Shown here piece after piece: positions 32,184 through 43,987 of a DNA stretch of 64,000 nucleotides. The DNA is from Bradyrhizobium sp. Ec3.3. Its GTDB lineage: Bacteria > Pseudomonadota > Alphaproteobacteria > Rhizobiales > Xanthobacteraceae. Every line of letters starts with the position of its first letter. The first letter of the stretch is position 1. Under the pieces are notes generated by a model. It was not told the origin of the DNA, ran no database searches, and was given only the letters and a program-made list of their open reading frames with translations. The position numbers and the translations under genes were made by a program. The stretch lies in assembly GCF_000472925.1 (NCBI RefSeq), contig NZ_AXAS01000014.1, positions 1 to 64,000 on the forward strand, written 5' to 3'.

Positions 32184-33218
32184 GTGACCGGCCCGGTAGG
32201 ATTAGGCGCTAAGCCGTTGAAAATAGGCGATATTGATGTCGCCAATCCGGTCTTCCTGGCGCCCATGTCGGGGGTGACCGATTCCCCCTTCCGGCGTCTG
32301 GCTGCGGAGCTTGGGGCAGGTCTCGTTGTGTCCGAAATGACCGCCAGCGACGAGCTCGCCAATGGCCACAGAATGTCCCGGTTGCGTTGCGAGGCGACTG
32401 GCCTCGGCCCGCATGTGGTGCAGCTTGCCGGCTGCGAAGCCCACTGGATGGCGGAGGGCGCCCGGATCGCGGAAGCGGAAGGCGCCGACATCATCGACAT
32501 CAACATGGGCTGTCCGGCCCGCCACGTCACCGGCGGACAGTCCGGCTCAGCGCTGATGCGCGACCTCGACCATGCCTTGCGCCTGATCGAGGCGACGATC
32601 GCGGCTGTGAAGGTTCCGGTCACGCTGAAGATGCGCCTCGGCTGGGACGACCGCACCCGCAATGCGCCGGAACTGGCGCGGCGGGCGGAGGCCGCCGGCG
32701 TCAGGCTGATCACCGTGCACGGCCGCACCCGCTGCCAGTTCTACAAGGGCGAGGCCGATTGGGATGCCGTGCGCGATGTCCGCGCGGCGATTTCCGTTCC
32801 ACTGGTGGTCAACGGCGACGTCACCTCATTCGAAAAGGCCGTGGCTGCGCTGGGGGCTTCCGGCGCCGACGCCGTCATGATCGGCCGCGGCGCGCAAGGC
32901 CAGCCCTGGCTGCCCGGCCAGATCGGCCGGCGCCTCCAGGGCGGGGCGGAGGAGGCCGCGCCCTCGCTGACCGAGCAACTCCATTATGCCCGCACGCTCT
33001 ATGAGGGCGTCTGCGATCTCTATGGCTTGCGCATCGGCCTCAGGCATGCGCGCAAGCATCTCGGCTGGGCGCTCGACGTCGCCGCGCATCTCAGCCGCGC
33101 GCCGGCCGAGAAGCTGAAGGCGTGGCGCCAGAACATCCTCACATCCGAGGATCCGCGGGCCGTTCATCTCTCGCTGCAAGATGCCTTCGACGACTTCGCA
33201 TGGAGCGCTGCTGCATGA
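32184..33218 (+). CDS. dusB: tRNA-dihydrouridine synthase (NifR3 family)
   Basis: 344 residues, FMN enzyme that reduces uridines in tRNA. TIM barrel with [40 protein letters not shown], and [22 protein letters not shown] start at 32184. It is the nifR3 gene of the classical nifR3-ntrBC operon; its stop overlaps ntrB in ATGA. Product is household tRNA modification; the link to nitrogen control is genetic position rather than biochemistry. Confidence 0.93.
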   Translation: MTGPVGLGAKPLKIGDIDVANPVFLAPMSGVTDSPFRRLAAELGAGLVVSEMTASDELANGHRMSRLRCEATGLGPHVVQLAGCEAHWMAEGARIAEAEGADIIDINMGCPARHVTGGQSGSALMRDLDHALRLIEATIAAVKVPVTLKMRLGWDDRTRNAPELARRAEAAGVRLITVHGRTRCQFYKGEADWDAVRDVRAAISVPLVVNGDVTSFEKAVAALGASGADAVMIGRGAQGQPWLPGQIGRRLQGGAEEAAPSLTEQLHYARTLYEGVCDLYGLRIGLRHARKHLGWALDVAAHLSRAPAEKLKAWRQNILTSEDPRAVHLSLQDAFDDFAWSAAA

Positions 33219-34390
33219 GCTCAGCCGCTGAACATCGTCGGCCAATGCCGTCAAACGGCGATGCAATCCTCGACGCACTGCCCAATCCAGTGCTGCTGAT
33301 CGGGCCGGACGGCAAGATCATCGACGCCAATATCGCGACGGAAGCGTTCTTCGAGATTTCGACTCAGTTCCTGAAGCGCCAGTCGCTCAAGGAGCTGGTA
33401 CCGTTCGGCAGCCCGCTCCTCGCATTGATCGACCAGGTGCGCTCGTCGAACTCACCGATCAACGAATACAAGGTCGATCTGGGCACGCCGCGGATGGGCG
33501 GCGACCGCCAGGTCGATCTGCATGTCGCCCCGCTCACCGAGCGGCCCGGCTACATCGTGGTGATGCTCCAGGAGCGCACCATCGCCGACAAGATGGACCG
33601 CCAGCTCACTCATCGCAGCGCCGCACGCTCGGTGATCGCGCTCGCCGCGATGCTCGCGCATGAGATCAAGAACCCACTCTCCGGCATCCGCGGTGCCGCC
33701 CAGCTCCTCGAGCAGCAGGCCTCCTCGGAAGACCGCATGCTGACGCGGCTGATCTGCGACGAGGCCGACCGCATCGTCACGCTGGTCGACCGCATGGAAG
33801 TGTTCGGCGACGAACGGCCCGTCGTGCGCGGTCCGGTCAACATCCATTCCGTGCTCGACCACGTGAAGCGCCTCGCGCAATCCGGCTTTGCCCGCAACAT
33901 CCGCTTCATCGAGGACTACGATCCCTCGCTGCCGCCGGTGCTCGCGAACCAGGACCAGCTCATCCAGGTGTTCCTCAATCTGGTGAAGAACGCCGCGGAG
34001 GCCCTGATCGACGTGCCCGACGCCGAGATCCAGCTCACCACCGCCTTCCGCCCCGGCGTGCGCCTGTCAGTGCCCGGTCAAAAATCCCGGGTATCCCTGC
34101 CGCTCGAATTCTGCGTCAAGGACAACGGACCGGGCGTGCCCGAAGATCTTCTGCCCAACCTGTTCGATCCCTTCGTGACCACCAAGCAGACCGGCAGCGG
34201 TCTCGGCTTGGCGCTGGTCGCAAAAATCGTCGGAGATCACGGTGGCATCATCGAATGCGAGTCTCAGCCGCGCAAGACCACCTTCCGCGTGCTGATGCCG
34301 ATGTACTCGACCTCCATCAAACACGCCGATCAAAGCAGTCGCGCCGACTCTGCCGGGAAGCCGTCGCCTGCGTCACAGGGGGCAAAATGA
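33215..34390 (+). CDS. ntrB: Nitrogen regulation sensor kinase/phosphatase NtrB
   Basis: 391 residues. PAS domain ~14-125 ([20 protein letters not shown]). Phospho-acceptor His149 in [24 protein letters not shown] ATPase motifs: N box [10 protein letters not shown]1 DNGPGVP and G2 TGSGLGLAL. Cytosolic, no membrane helix. It controls NtrC phosphorylation in response to PII. ATG overlaps the dusB stop (ATGA) and ntrC follows after ten bases, so the three are one operon. Confidence 0.96.
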   Translation: MSSAAEHRRPMPSNGDAILDALPNPVLLIGPDGKIIDANIATEAFFEISTQFLKRQSLKELVPFGSPLLALIDQVRSSNSPINEYKVDLGTPRMGGDRQVDLHVAPLTERPGYIVVMLQERTIADKMDRQLTHRSAARSVIALAAMLAHEIKNPLSGIRGAAQLLEQQASSEDRMLTRLICDEADRIVTLVDRMEVFGDERPVVRGPVNIHSVLDHVKRLAQSGFARNIRFIEDYDPSLPPVLANQDQLIQVFLNLVKNAAEALIDVPDAEIQLTTAFRPGVRLSVPGQKSRVSLPLEFCVKDNGPGVPEDLLPNLFDPFVTTKQTGSGLGLALVAKIVGDHGGIIECESQPRKTTFRVLMPMYSTSIKHADQSSRADSAGKPSPASQGAK

Positions 34391-34399
34391 GGATTGAAT

Positions 34400-35842
<1,443 letters not shown>

Positions 35843-35852
35843 TCCTCATCCA

Positions 35853-35955
35853 CGGTCATTCCGGGGCGGTCCGACAGGACCGAGCCCGGAATCTCGAGAT
35901 TCCCCAATGCGCAATTGCGCATTGGGGTTCGCTGCTTCGCATCGCTCCGGAATGG
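35853..35955. repeat. Palindromic intergenic repeat, family B copy 2
   Basis: CGGTCATTCCGGGGCGG ... CTCCGGAATGG with an internal CGGAATCTCGAGATTCC and an extended CAATGCGCAATTGCGCATTG palindrome. It separates ntrC from ntrY, so it may decouple the two two-component pairs at the RNA level. Confidence 0.75.
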
Positions 35956-36096
35956 CTGCCCAGGCGGCCCCCTGTGGATGCGTCGGTCAGCCACGGTAGA
36001 CACGCCGTGGAATTGTCGCAATTCGGCAACAATGTGATATGAATGCATCAGTATCCGTGATCCGCGGATCCCGTTTTCAGCATCACCATTGCCGGA

Positions 36097-38469
36097 ATGA
36101 CCAGCCCAGATACCTCGGCCGCGTCCTTTGATACGCCTCCACCTGACGAGCCCAAGCGCGGCCTATTGCGGCGCTGGCTGGCGCCGTTTGCGGTCGGTCT
36201 GGCGCTGCTGTCGGCCTTCCTGACATTCGTCGTCCTGACCGGGCTGACCAGCATCGAGCCGACGCCCGAGGTGGTTCGCTCCTTCCTGATGATCAACGCT
36301 GGCACGATTCTGCTGCTGGTCGGCATCATCGTCCGGGAAGTCTGGCAGATGGTGCAGGCGAGGCGGCGGGGCCGGGCGGCGGCGCGGCTGCATGTGCAGA
36401 TCGTCGGCCTGTTCTCGGTGATCGCGGTATTGCCCGCCGTTCTGGTGTCGATCGTTGCCAACGTCACCATCGAACGCGGCCTCGACCGGCTGTTCTCGGG
36501 TTCCACCAAGCAGGTGATCCAGAACTCGCTGACGATTGCCGGCGCCTACATGCAGGAACATGCGCAGCTCATCAATGGCGACACGCTAGCGATGGCCAAT
36601 GATCTCGCCCATGCGCGACCGCTGTATGACCAGGATCGCATGACTTTCATGAAGCTCATGACCGCCGGTGCCGCGGCGCGCAATCTGCCGGTTGCGGTGC
36701 TGATGGACAAGGACGGCAAAATCGTCGCAAGCGCTGATACTGGTATTCGCCTCAACTACGAACCGCCGCCGCCGGGCATCCTCAAGAACGTCAATGAAAC
36801 CGAGCCGCAAATCTCGGTGTTCCCCGAAAACTACGTCGCATCCGTGGTCCGTCTGCGGGCCTACGACGACATGTTCCTGTACGTGGCGCGTCTGCTTGAT
36901 CCAGCCGTCGTTGCCCAGCTCAAGCAGACGCAGACCAGCGCAGCCGAATATGCGCAGCTCGAAACGCGCAGGCTCGGCATCCAGGTGGCATTCGCATTGA
37001 TGTTCGCGGTGATCGCGCTGACCATCCTGATGGCCTCCGTGCTGATCGGTCTCAACTTCGCCAACGGGCTGGTGGCGCCGATCCGCCAGCTGATGGGCGC
37101 TGCGAGCGAAGTCTCGACCGGCAATCTCAATATCCAGGTCCCCGTCCACAAATCCGAAGGCGATCTCGCCCAGCTCGGCGAGACCTTCAACAAAATGACC
37201 CAGGAGCTGCGCAGCCAGCGCGACGAGCTGGTCAGCGCCAGCGACCTGATCGACAGCCGCCGCCGCTTCATCGAGGCCGTGCTGTCCTCGGCCTCCGCCG
37301 GTATCATCGGCGTCGATGCCTCCGGCAGCGTCGGCATCCTCAACCGCTCGGCGGAGAAGCTGATCGGCCACGCCGAATCCGAGACGCTCGGCCATCCCTT
37401 GTCGGAAGTGCTGCCCGAGCTCGACGACATGATGAAGACCGCGCGGGAAGGTACCCAGCGGCTGGTACAGGGCCAGATCACCATCCTGCGCGACGGACAG
37501 GAGCGCAACCTGTCGGTTCGCGTCAGCGCGGAAAAGACCAGCCAGCCGCGCGACAGCTACATCATCACGCTCGACGACATCACCGAGCTCGTCTCGGCGC
37601 AGCGCACTTCGGCCTGGGGCGACGTGGCGCGCCGCATCGCCCACGAGATCAAGAACCCGCTGACGCCGATCCAGCTCTCTGCCGAGCGCATCCGCCGCAA
37701 ATTCGGCAAGACCATCACCGAGGAGAAGGACAAGTCGATCTTCGACCAGTGCACCGATACCATCGTGCGCCAGGTCGACGACATCAGACGCATGGTCGAC
37801 GAGTTCTCGCGCTTTGCGCGCATGCCAAAACCCGTGATGGAAGGCGAGGATGTCGTCGATACCGTGCGGCAGGCGGTGTTTTTGATGAAGGTCGCTCATC
37901 CCGAGCTCGACATCGAGACCACTTTCAAGGACGACCCGCTGCGCGCGCAATTCGACCGCCGGCTGATTTCCCAGGCCGTCACCAACATCGTCAAGAACGC
38001 GACGGAAGCGATCGAGCAGGTGCCGCCGGAAGAGCTTGGCAAGGATGGTGGAAAGGGCCGCATCGATGTCGTGGTCTCGCGCGAGGCCCAGGACGTGCTG
38101 ATCGACGTCGTCGACAACGGTATCGGCCTGCCCAAGGTCGCGCGCTCGCGGCTCCTTGAGCCGTATGTGACAACTCGGGCCAAGGGCACCGGCCTCGGGC
38201 TTGCGATAGTCGGCCGCGTCCTGGAGGACCATGGCGGGCGCATCGAATTGAAGGATGCCTCCGACTTCCGGGAAGGCCAGCGCGGTGCCTGGATGCGGAT
38301 GCGTTTTGCGGTCTCGGGCCATGCCAACACCATCGAGGTGAAGGACGCGGCTCAAAAAGCCCGGGAAACACCCAAAGAACCGGACACAAAGGCGACGGCC
38401 GCCGAAACCAAAGAGCCGGCAGAAACGACTAATGATGCAACAAGAATCAAAGCCTCAACGGGCAACTGA
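36097..38469 (+). CDS. ntrY: Membrane nitrogen sensor kinase NtrY
   Basis: 790 residues. Several N-terminal membrane helices (about residues 28-50, 66-88, 105-128) and one near 300-325 flank a periplasmic sensing part. HAMP follows (LVAPIRQLMGAASEVSTGNL), then PAS, then kinase with His in [21 protein letters not shown] box IVKNATEAIEQ and G2 GTGLGLAIV. A Lys/Glu/Thr-rich tail ends the protein. Partner of NtrX; senses nitrogen or redox state in alphaproteobacteria. ntrX starts 17 bases later. Confidence 0.95.
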   Translation: MTSPDTSAASFDTPPPDEPKRGLLRRWLAPFAVGLALLSAFLTFVVLTGLTSIEPTPEVVRSFLMINAGTILLLVGIIVREVWQMVQARRRGRAAARLHVQIVGLFSVIAVLPAVLVSIVANVTIERGLDRLFSGSTKQVIQNSLTIAGAYMQEHAQLINGDTLAMANDLAHARPLYDQDRMTFMKLMTAGAAARNLPVAVLMDKDGKIVASADTGIRLNYEPPPPGILKNVNETEPQISVFPENYVASVVRLRAYDDMFLYVARLLDPAVVAQLKQTQTSAAEYAQLETRRLGIQVAFALMFAVIALTILMASVLIGLNFANGLVAPIRQLMGAASEVSTGNLNIQVPVHKSEGDLAQLGETFNKMTQELRSQRDELVSASDLIDSRRRFIEAVLSSASAGIIGVDASGSVGILNRSAEKLIGHAESETLGHPLSEVLPELDDMMKTAREGTQRLVQGQITILRDGQERNLSVRVSAEKTSQPRDSYIITLDDITELVSAQRTSAWGDVARRIAHEIKNPLTPIQLSAERIRRKFGKTITEEKDKSIFDQCTDTIVRQVDDIRRMVDEFSRFARMPKPVMEGEDVVDTVRQAVFLMKVAHPELDIETTFKDDPLRAQFDRRLISQAVTNIVKNATEAIEQVPPEELGKDGGKGRIDVVVSREAQDVLIDVVDNGIGLPKVARSRLLEPYVTTRAKGTGLGLAIVGRVLEDHGGRIELKDASDFREGQRGAWMRMRFAVSGHANTIEVKDAAQKARETPKEPDTKATAAETKEPAETTNDATRIKASTGN

Positions 38470-38486
38470 CAGAGCGGGCGCGACTC

Positions 38487-39857
38487 ATGGCAAATGAAAT
38501 TCTGATTGTCGATGATGAGGCCGATATTCGTGATCTCGTCGCGGGCATTTTGGAAGACGAGGGGTTCGTCACCAGGACCGCGCGTGACAGCGACTCTGCA
38601 CTCGCGGAGATCGCCAATCGCAGGCCGCATCTGGTGTTCCTCGACATCTGGCTGCAAGGCTCCAAGCTCGACGGCTTGCAACTGCTCGAGCAGGTCAAGA
38701 AGGACAATGTCGAGCTTCCGGTCGTCATGATTTCCGGCCACGGCAACATCGAGACCGCGGTCGCCGCGATCAAGCGCGGCGCTTACGACTTCATCGAGAA
38801 GCCGTTCAAGGCCGATCGCCTGATCCTGGTGGCGACGCGCGCGCTGGAGAACTCGCGCCTGAAGCGCGAGGTGAGGGAGCTCAAGCAGCTCGCTCCGACT
38901 GCGAGCCAACTCGTCGGCCGCTCGCCCAGCATGAACCAGCTCCGCCAGACGATCGAGCGCGCGGCCAAGGCCAACAGCCGCATCCTGATCGTCGGCCCCG
39001 CGGGAGCTGGCAAGGAATTGACCGCGAGGACGCTGCATGCGGCCTCGGGTCGCGCCGACGGGCCTTTCGTCGTGATCAATGCCGCGGCGATCACGCCGGA
39101 GCGGATGGAGCACGAGCTGTTCGGCGTCGAGCAGTCCAATGGCGAGCAGCCGCGCAAGCCGGGCGCGCTCGAAGAAGCTCATGGCGGCACGCTATTCATC
39201 GACGAGATCGCCGACATGCCGCGCGAGACCCAGAACAAGATTTTGCGTGTGCTGGTCGAGCAGTCGTTCCAGCGCGTCGGCGGCACCGGCAAGGTGCAGG
39301 TCGACGTCCGCATCATCTCCTCGACCGCCCGCAACCTCGAGGAGGAGATTGCAGCCGGCACTTTCCGCGAGGATCTTTATCACCGCCTCTCGGTGGTCCC
39401 GATCCGCGTGCCCGCACTCTCCGAGCGGCGCGAGGACATTCCGGAGCTGATCGACTATTTCATGGACCAGATCTCGGCGGCCACGGGGCTGCCCAAGCGC
39501 CAGATCGGCCAGGACGCAATGGCGGTGCTCCAGTCCCACGTCTGGCCCGGCAACGTCCGTCAACTGCGCAACAACGTTGAGAGAGTCATGATTCTCGCCG
39601 CCGGCGGGCCGGAGGTGATCATCACCGCCGACATGCTGCCGCAGGACGTCGGTTCGATGGTCCCGGCAATGCCGACCAGCAACAATGGCGAGCACATCAT
39701 GGGCCTGCCGCTGCGCGAGGCGCGGGAGGTGTTCGAACGCGACTATCTGATCGCCCAGATCAGCCGCTTTTCCGGCAATATTTCGCGCACTGCCGAATTC
39801 GTCGGCATGGAGCGATCGGCACTACACCGGAAGTTGAAGGCACTCGGCGTCGGTTGA
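38487..39857 (+). CDS. ntrX: Response regulator NtrX
   Basis: 456 residues. Receiver domain (ILIVDDEADIRDLVAGILED; phospho-Asp in LVFLDIWLQGSKLDG), AAA+ domain with Walker A GPAGAGKE and Walker B LFIDEIAD, and a C-terminal Fis-type helix-turn-helix (SRTAEFVGMERSALHRKLK). The sigma-54 contact loop GAFTGA is missing: ELFGVEQSNGEQPRKPGALE stands in its place. That is a known trait of alphaproteobacterial NtrX and implies sigma-54-independent regulation. Confidence 0.95.
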   Translation: MANEILIVDDEADIRDLVAGILEDEGFVTRTARDSDSALAEIANRRPHLVFLDIWLQGSKLDGLQLLEQVKKDNVELPVVMISGHGNIETAVAAIKRGAYDFIEKPFKADRLILVATRALENSRLKREVRELKQLAPTASQLVGRSPSMNQLRQTIERAAKANSRILIVGPAGAGKELTARTLHAASGRADGPFVVINAAAITPERMEHELFGVEQSNGEQPRKPGALEEAHGGTLFIDEIADMPRETQNKILRVLVEQSFQRVGGTGKVQVDVRIISSTARNLEEEIAAGTFREDLYHRLSVVPIRVPALSERREDIPELIDYFMDQISAATGLPKRQIGQDAMAVLQSHVWPGNVRQLRNNVERVMILAAGGPEVIITADMLPQDVGSMVPAMPTSNNGEHIMGLPLREAREVFERDYLIAQISRFSGNISRTAEFVGMERSALHRKLKALGVG

Positions 39858-40111
39858 GCCGCGTCCGATCGGATACCCGTTCACAATATGAGAGGAAAAT
39901 CATCGATTTCCGTAGTTTTTCGGAGGATTTGGATACGGACTGCCGCGTGAAGCGGCTTGCCTAATAAGCGTACCTGTCTTCTAATCGTTCCGCCGACCCT
40001 CCGAGGGGGATCTCATGAGGGAAGGCAACCGGGAGTGGCCCACATCACAGAAGAAGGCCGCAACCGGTCGGACTATCCAAACAACAAGAAACTCAAAGCG
40101 AGATAACAACA

Positions 40112-40360
40112 ATGGCGGCAGACCGCGCACAAAACCTACAAGACACCTTCCTTAATCACGTTCGCAAAACCAAAACGCCACTAACGATCTTTCTGGTCAA
40201 CGGAGTAAAGCTGCAGGGAATTGTGACCTGGTTCGACAATTTCTGTCTGCTGCTCCGGCGCGACGGTCACTCGCAGCTCGTTTACAAGCATGCGATCTCG
40301 ACCATCATGCCCGGCGCTCCGATCCAGCTGTTCGAAGGCGGCGAGGATCAGCCGGCTTGA
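40112..40360 (+). CDS. hfq: RNA chaperone Hfq
   Basis: 82 residues. Sm1 motif [20 protein letters not shown] with [20 protein letters not shown], Sm2 motif YKHAISTI, and a short alphaproteobacterial C-terminus. It forms a hexamer that pairs small RNAs with mRNAs; in rhizobia it affects nitrogen-fixation regulators. It lies between ntrX (254-base gap, likely with its own promoter) and hflX (11-base gap). Confidence 0.97.
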   Translation: MAADRAQNLQDTFLNHVRKTKTPLTIFLVNGVKLQGIVTWFDNFCLLLRRDGHSQLVYKHAISTIMPGAPIQLFEGGEDQPA

Positions 40361-40371
40361 GAGTGATCTGA

Positions 40372-41754
40372 TTGGAACCCCGGAATTTTGACGGGGGGGC
40401 TGACCGTCCGCGGTCGGCAGAGGCTGGGCAGACAGGGCGGGTGATCGTCATCGGCCCCTATATGCGGGCGCGCGCCGGCGGAGCCGACGCGCAATCGGAG
40501 AGCCATGTCCTGCGCGATGCCGAGGCGCGGCTCGAAGAGGCCGCAGGGCTTGCCCGCGCCATCGACCTCGTGATCGCCGACGCGCTGGTCGCGCCGATCA
40601 GCCAGATCCGCCCCGCGACCTATCTGGGCAAAGGGAAGGTCGAGGAGATTACCGGGCTGATCAAGAGCCTCGAGGTCGACCTCGTGGTGATGGACTGTGC
40701 GCTCTCGCCGATCCAGCAGCGCAATCTCGAGAAGGCCTGGAACGCCAAGGTGCTCGACCGCACCGGCCTGATCCTGGAGATCTTCGGCCGTCGCGCCAAG
40801 ACCAAGGAAGGTTCGCTCCAGGTCGAGCTCGCGCATCTCAACTATCAGCGCTCGCGCCTGGTGCGCTCCTGGACCCATCTCGAGCGCCAGCGCGGCGGCT
40901 TCGGCTTCATGGGTGGTCCCGGCGAGACGCAGATCGAGGCCGACCGCCGCCTGATCTCCGAGCGCATCTCGCGGCTCGAGAACGAATTGAAGAAGGTGCA
41001 GGCGACGCGGCGCTTGCACCGCGCCGGCCGCCAGCGCGTGCCGTACCGCGTCGTCGCGCTGGTCGGCTACACCAATGCCGGCAAGTCGACGCTGTTCAAC
41101 CGCCTGACCCGCGCCGACGTTCAGGCCGCAGATATGCTTTTTGCGACGCTCGATCCGACCTTGCGCGCCCTCAATCTGCCGCATGGTGGCAAGGCGATGC
41201 TGTCGGACACCGTCGGCTTCATCTCCAATCTGCCAACCCAGCTCGTCGCGGCGTTCCGCGCCACGCTGGAAGAGGTGTTGGAGGCCGACGTCATCCTGCA
41301 TGTTCGCGACATCTCGCATGAGGACGCCGAGGCGCAGCAGAGCGACGTCGACGCCGTGCTGCGCCAGCTCGGCATCAACCCTGACGACTCCGGCCGCATC
41401 ATCGAGGTCTGGAACAAGGTCGACCGGTTCGATTCCGAGCAGCGCGACGAGCTCGTGAACATCGCTGCGCGCAGGCCATCGGATCATCCCGCGATGCTTG
41501 TCTCGGCCGTGTCAGGCGAGGGGATCGATGCGCTCCTCACCGCGATCGAGGAGCGGCTGGCGGCAAAACGCACCACGCTCGATCTCTCCATCGATGCCGC
41601 CGACGGCGCCGGCATCTCCTGGCTGCATCGCAATTCCGAAGTGCTGGCGAAAGAGCTGCACGAGGGCCGCTTCGACATGACCGTGCGGGTGGACGAAACC
41701 AAGCGGGATATCGTGGTAAACCGCTTCGACGCCGTGCCGCATCACGCCGCGTAA
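40372..41754 (+). CDS. hflX: Ribosome-associated GTPase HflX
   Basis: 460 residues. N-terminal HflX domain (ALVAPISQIRPATYLGKGKV, DCALSPIQQRNLEKAW), a coiled linker, then the GTPase domain: G1 GYTNAGKST, G3 DTVGF, G4 NKVD. It splits stalled ribosomes and binds 50S subunits. The frame opens at TTG 40372; a GTG at 40441 just before IVIGPYMRARAGG is an alternative. Usual partner of hfq. Confidence 0.93.
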   Translation: MEPRNFDGGADRPRSAEAGQTGRVIVIGPYMRARAGGADAQSESHVLRDAEARLEEAAGLARAIDLVIADALVAPISQIRPATYLGKGKVEEITGLIKSLEVDLVVMDCALSPIQQRNLEKAWNAKVLDRTGLILEIFGRRAKTKEGSLQVELAHLNYQRSRLVRSWTHLERQRGGFGFMGGPGETQIEADRRLISERISRLENELKKVQATRRLHRAGRQRVPYRVVALVGYTNAGKSTLFNRLTRADVQAADMLFATLDPTLRALNLPHGGKAMLSDTVGFISNLPTQLVAAFRATLEEVLEADVILHVRDISHEDAEAQQSDVDAVLRQLGINPDDSGRIIEVWNKVDRFDSEQRDELVNIAARRPSDHPAMLVSAVSGEGIDALLTAIEERLAAKRTTLDLSIDAADGAGISWLHRNSEVLAKELHEGRFDMTVRVDETKRDIVVNRFDAVPHHAA

Positions 41755-41774
41755 CGCCAAACGGCAGGGGCGAG

Positions 41775-42632
41775 TTAGCGGCCCGCTCGTTGGCTTCTCT
41801 CCGCCGCCGGCAACTTCTTCTCCTCCGCCTTTGCCGCGTTCCACAGCGCGTCCATCTCCTCCAGCGAGGCCTGCTCAAGTGTGCGGCCCTGCGTCTCCAG
41901 CGCGCGCTCGATGTAAGAAAAACGGCGCTCGAACTTCGCATTGGTCGCGCGCAGCGCGGTCTCCGGATCGGCGTCGACATGGCGGGCGAGGTTGACGAGC
42001 GCGAACAGGAGGTCGCCGGTTTCCTCGGCCAGCTCCTGGCTGTCATTGCGGTCGAGCGCGGCTTCGATCTCGTCGGCTTCCTCGCGGATCTTCTTCAGCA
42101 CCGCGCGCGGATCGTTCCAGTCGAAGCCGACGGTAGAGGCCTTGCGCTGCAACGCCATTGCGCGCGTCAGCGCAGGCAGGCCAGCCTTGACGCTTGCCAG
42201 CAGCGATTTGTGCAACGTCTCCTCCGGCGGCCGCCGCGCAGCGCGCTCGGCTTTTTCCTCGGCCTTGATGCGCTCCCACGCGCTCTTGACGCCGGCGGGC
42301 TGGATGTTGCCGTCCTTGTCGGCAAAGACGTGCGGGTGGCGGCGGATCATCTTCTTCGTGATCGCCTCGACCACGTCGCCGAACGCAAACGCGTTCTCTT
42401 CCTCCGCCATGCGCGCGTGATAGACGACCTGAAGCAAGAGATCGCCGAGCTCCTCGCGGAGGTCGTCGAAATCGCCGCGCGCGATCGCGTCGGCGACCTC
42501 ATAGGCCTCCTCGATCGTATAGGGCGCAATCGTCGCAAAATTCTGCTCGAGGTCCCAGGGACAGCCGGTGACCGGCGTACGCAGCGTCGCCATGATCTCG
42601 ATCAGGCGTGAAATGTCGCGGGAAGGGGTCAT
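41775..42632 (-). CDS. mazG: Nucleoside triphosphate pyrophosphohydrolase MazG
   Basis: 285 residues with two tandem MazG domains. The first has CPWDLEQNFATIAPYTIEEA and the metal-binding EELGDLLLQVVYHARMAEEE; the second has KIREEADEIEAAL and EETGDLLFALVNLARHVDAD. It hydrolyses NTPs to NMP and pyrophosphate. ATG 42632 matches the family N-terminus. Convergent with hflX. Confidence 0.95.
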   Translation of the reverse strand: MTPSRDISRLIEIMATLRTPVTGCPWDLEQNFATIAPYTIEEAYEVADAIARGDFDDLREELGDLLLQVVYHARMAEEENAFAFGDVVEAITKKMIRRHPHVFADKDGNIQPAGVKSAWERIKAEEKAERAARRPPEETLHKSLLASVKAGLPALTRAMALQRKASTVGFDWNDPRAVLKKIREEADEIEAALDRNDSQELAEETGDLLFALVNLARHVDADPETALRATNAKFERRFSYIERALETQGRTLEQASLEEMDALWNAAKAEEKKLPAAERSQRAGR

Positions 42633-42757
42633 TGCGGGCCAATTCTCCTCAATGTCAGCTTTATGCCGCAAGCGGCCCGGCGTTCCCAGCACAACGCCGT
42701 GAAATGAGCCGATTTCCACCGATTGGCGGCGCAGGCACGCGGTGCTAAATCGCGCCC

Positions 42758-43471
42758 ATGAGCGAACAATTTTCATCCGAAACCGCCCTGGTGCTGTTTT
42801 CCGGCGGCCAGGATTCCACAACCTGCCTCGCCTGGGCGCTGAACCGCTTTGCGCGCGTGGAGACGCTCGGCTTCGAATACGGCCAGCGCCATGCCATCGA
42901 GCTTGTCTGCCGCGAGCACCTTGTCGGCGGCCTGAAGCGCTTACGCCCAGATTGGGCGGCCAAGTTGGGGGAGAGCCATACGCTCTCGATTCCGACGCTG
43001 GCAGCGGTGTCCGAGACGGCGCTGACCCGTGACGTCGAAATCGCGATGGGCGCCGACGGCCTGCCCAACACCTTCGTGCCCGGCCGCAATTTGGTGTTTC
43101 TGACCTTTGCCGCCGCGCTCGCCTACCGGCGCGGCATCACGCATATCGTCGGCGGTATGTGCGAGACGGATTACTCCGGTTATCCCGACTGCCGCGACGA
43201 CACCATCCGTGCGATGCAGAGCGCGCTCTCGCTCGGCATGGCGCGCAAGTTCGAGCTGCATACGCCACTGATGTGGATCGACAAGGCCGCGACCTGGCAG
43301 CTCGCGCATGAGCTCGGCGGCGACCCTCTCGTCGATCTCATCCGCGCGCAGTCCCACACCTGCTATCTCGGCGAGCGCGGCGCGCAGCATGACTGGGGTT
43401 ATGGCTGCGGCGAGTGTCCCGCGTGCAGCCTGCGAGCGAAGGGGTGGGCGGAGTACGTGGCGCGACGGTAG
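42758..43471 (+). CDS. queC: 7-cyano-7-deazaguanine synthase
   Basis: 237 residues. Makes preQ0 from 7-carboxy-7-deazaguanine for queuosine. ATP-binding PP-loop SGGQDS (15-20); zinc-binding cysteines in the C-terminal [17 protein letters not shown] and an upstream Cys ([10 protein letters not shown]). Other family blocks: [20 protein letters not shown] and [15 protein letters not shown]. No other queuosine genes are adjacent. Divergent from mazG. Confidence 0.95.
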   Translation: MSEQFSSETALVLFSGGQDSTTCLAWALNRFARVETLGFEYGQRHAIELVCREHLVGGLKRLRPDWAAKLGESHTLSIPTLAAVSETALTRDVEIAMGADGLPNTFVPGRNLVFLTFAAALAYRRGITHIVGGMCETDYSGYPDCRDDTIRAMQSALSLGMARKFELHTPLMWIDKAATWQLAHELGGDPLVDLIRAQSHTCYLGERGAQHDWGYGCGECPACSLRAKGWAEYVARR

Positions 43472-43487
43472 CGCTACATACTCGGTA

Positions 43488-43588
43488 TCATCATCCGCGA
43501 AAGCGGATGATCCAGTATTCCAGAGGCGGTTGCGGGATACGGAGAAGCCGCGGCGTACTGGATTCCCCGCTTACGCGGGGAATGACAG
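43488..43588. repeat. Palindromic intergenic repeat, family C
   Basis: TCATCATCCGCGAAAGCGGATGATCC forms one hairpin and ATTCCCCGCTTACGCGGGGAAT another. Between them, CCAGTATTCC and GGCGTACTGG are related inverted ends. From memory this is the abundant bradyrhizobial repeat that often reads CCGCGAAAGCGGGCATCC. Lies between the convergent queC and nitrile hydratase genes. Confidence 0.75.
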
Positions 43589-43603
43589 TGTGGGTTGGGG
43601 CGA

Positions 43604-43987
43604 TTAGCCAAAATCCTCCGCCTGTAACACGATCGGCTGGCCGTGCGGAGTGCGATCGGCAGCGTGATCCCAGGCGTCGCGGTAGCGGTGCAGGGTTTCC
43701 GTGGAGGTGACCCCCTTGATGGCGACGAGCCTTTCCAGCGTGGCGAGCCAGTGCAGATAGTAGGTCTCGCCGGTGTCGGGATCGCCCGCTCCTTGCGCGC
43801 GGCTGATTTCCTCGGCGAGCGCGGCTGCCCATTCGTTCCAGCTGAACAGGCCGCGTTCGTAGAGTGTCAGCGCCATCGCGAAGGCATGGGCTTCCCAGGG
43901 CGCGCGGAAGACAGGGCCGTCGTCATCGCGGGGAATGCCGGGCACCGCGCGGATGGCTTCCCGCGCGGCCTGCGAACGCGTCGCCAT
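43604..43987 (-). CDS. Nitrile hydratase accessory protein
   Basis: 127 residues. Resembles the N-terminal half of the beta subunit (PVFRAPWEAHAFAMALTLYE, FSWNEWAAALAEEI, YYLHWLATLERLV). This is the family of small activators that help insert cobalt by exchanging with the apo-alpha partner. ATG overlaps the beta-subunit stop by one base (TGATG). Third gene of the operon. Confidence 0.85.
   Translation of the reverse strand: MATRSQAAREAIRAVPGIPRDDDGPVFRAPWEAHAFAMALTLYERGLFSWNEWAAALAEEISRAQGAGDPDTGETYYLHWLATLERLVAIKGVTSTETLHRYRDAWDHAADRTPHGQPIVLQAEDFG

Noticed and set aside
36586..38355. Reverse open frame of about 590 codons over ntrY
   Set aside because: Antisense to a histidine kinase with all its boxes; no independent support.
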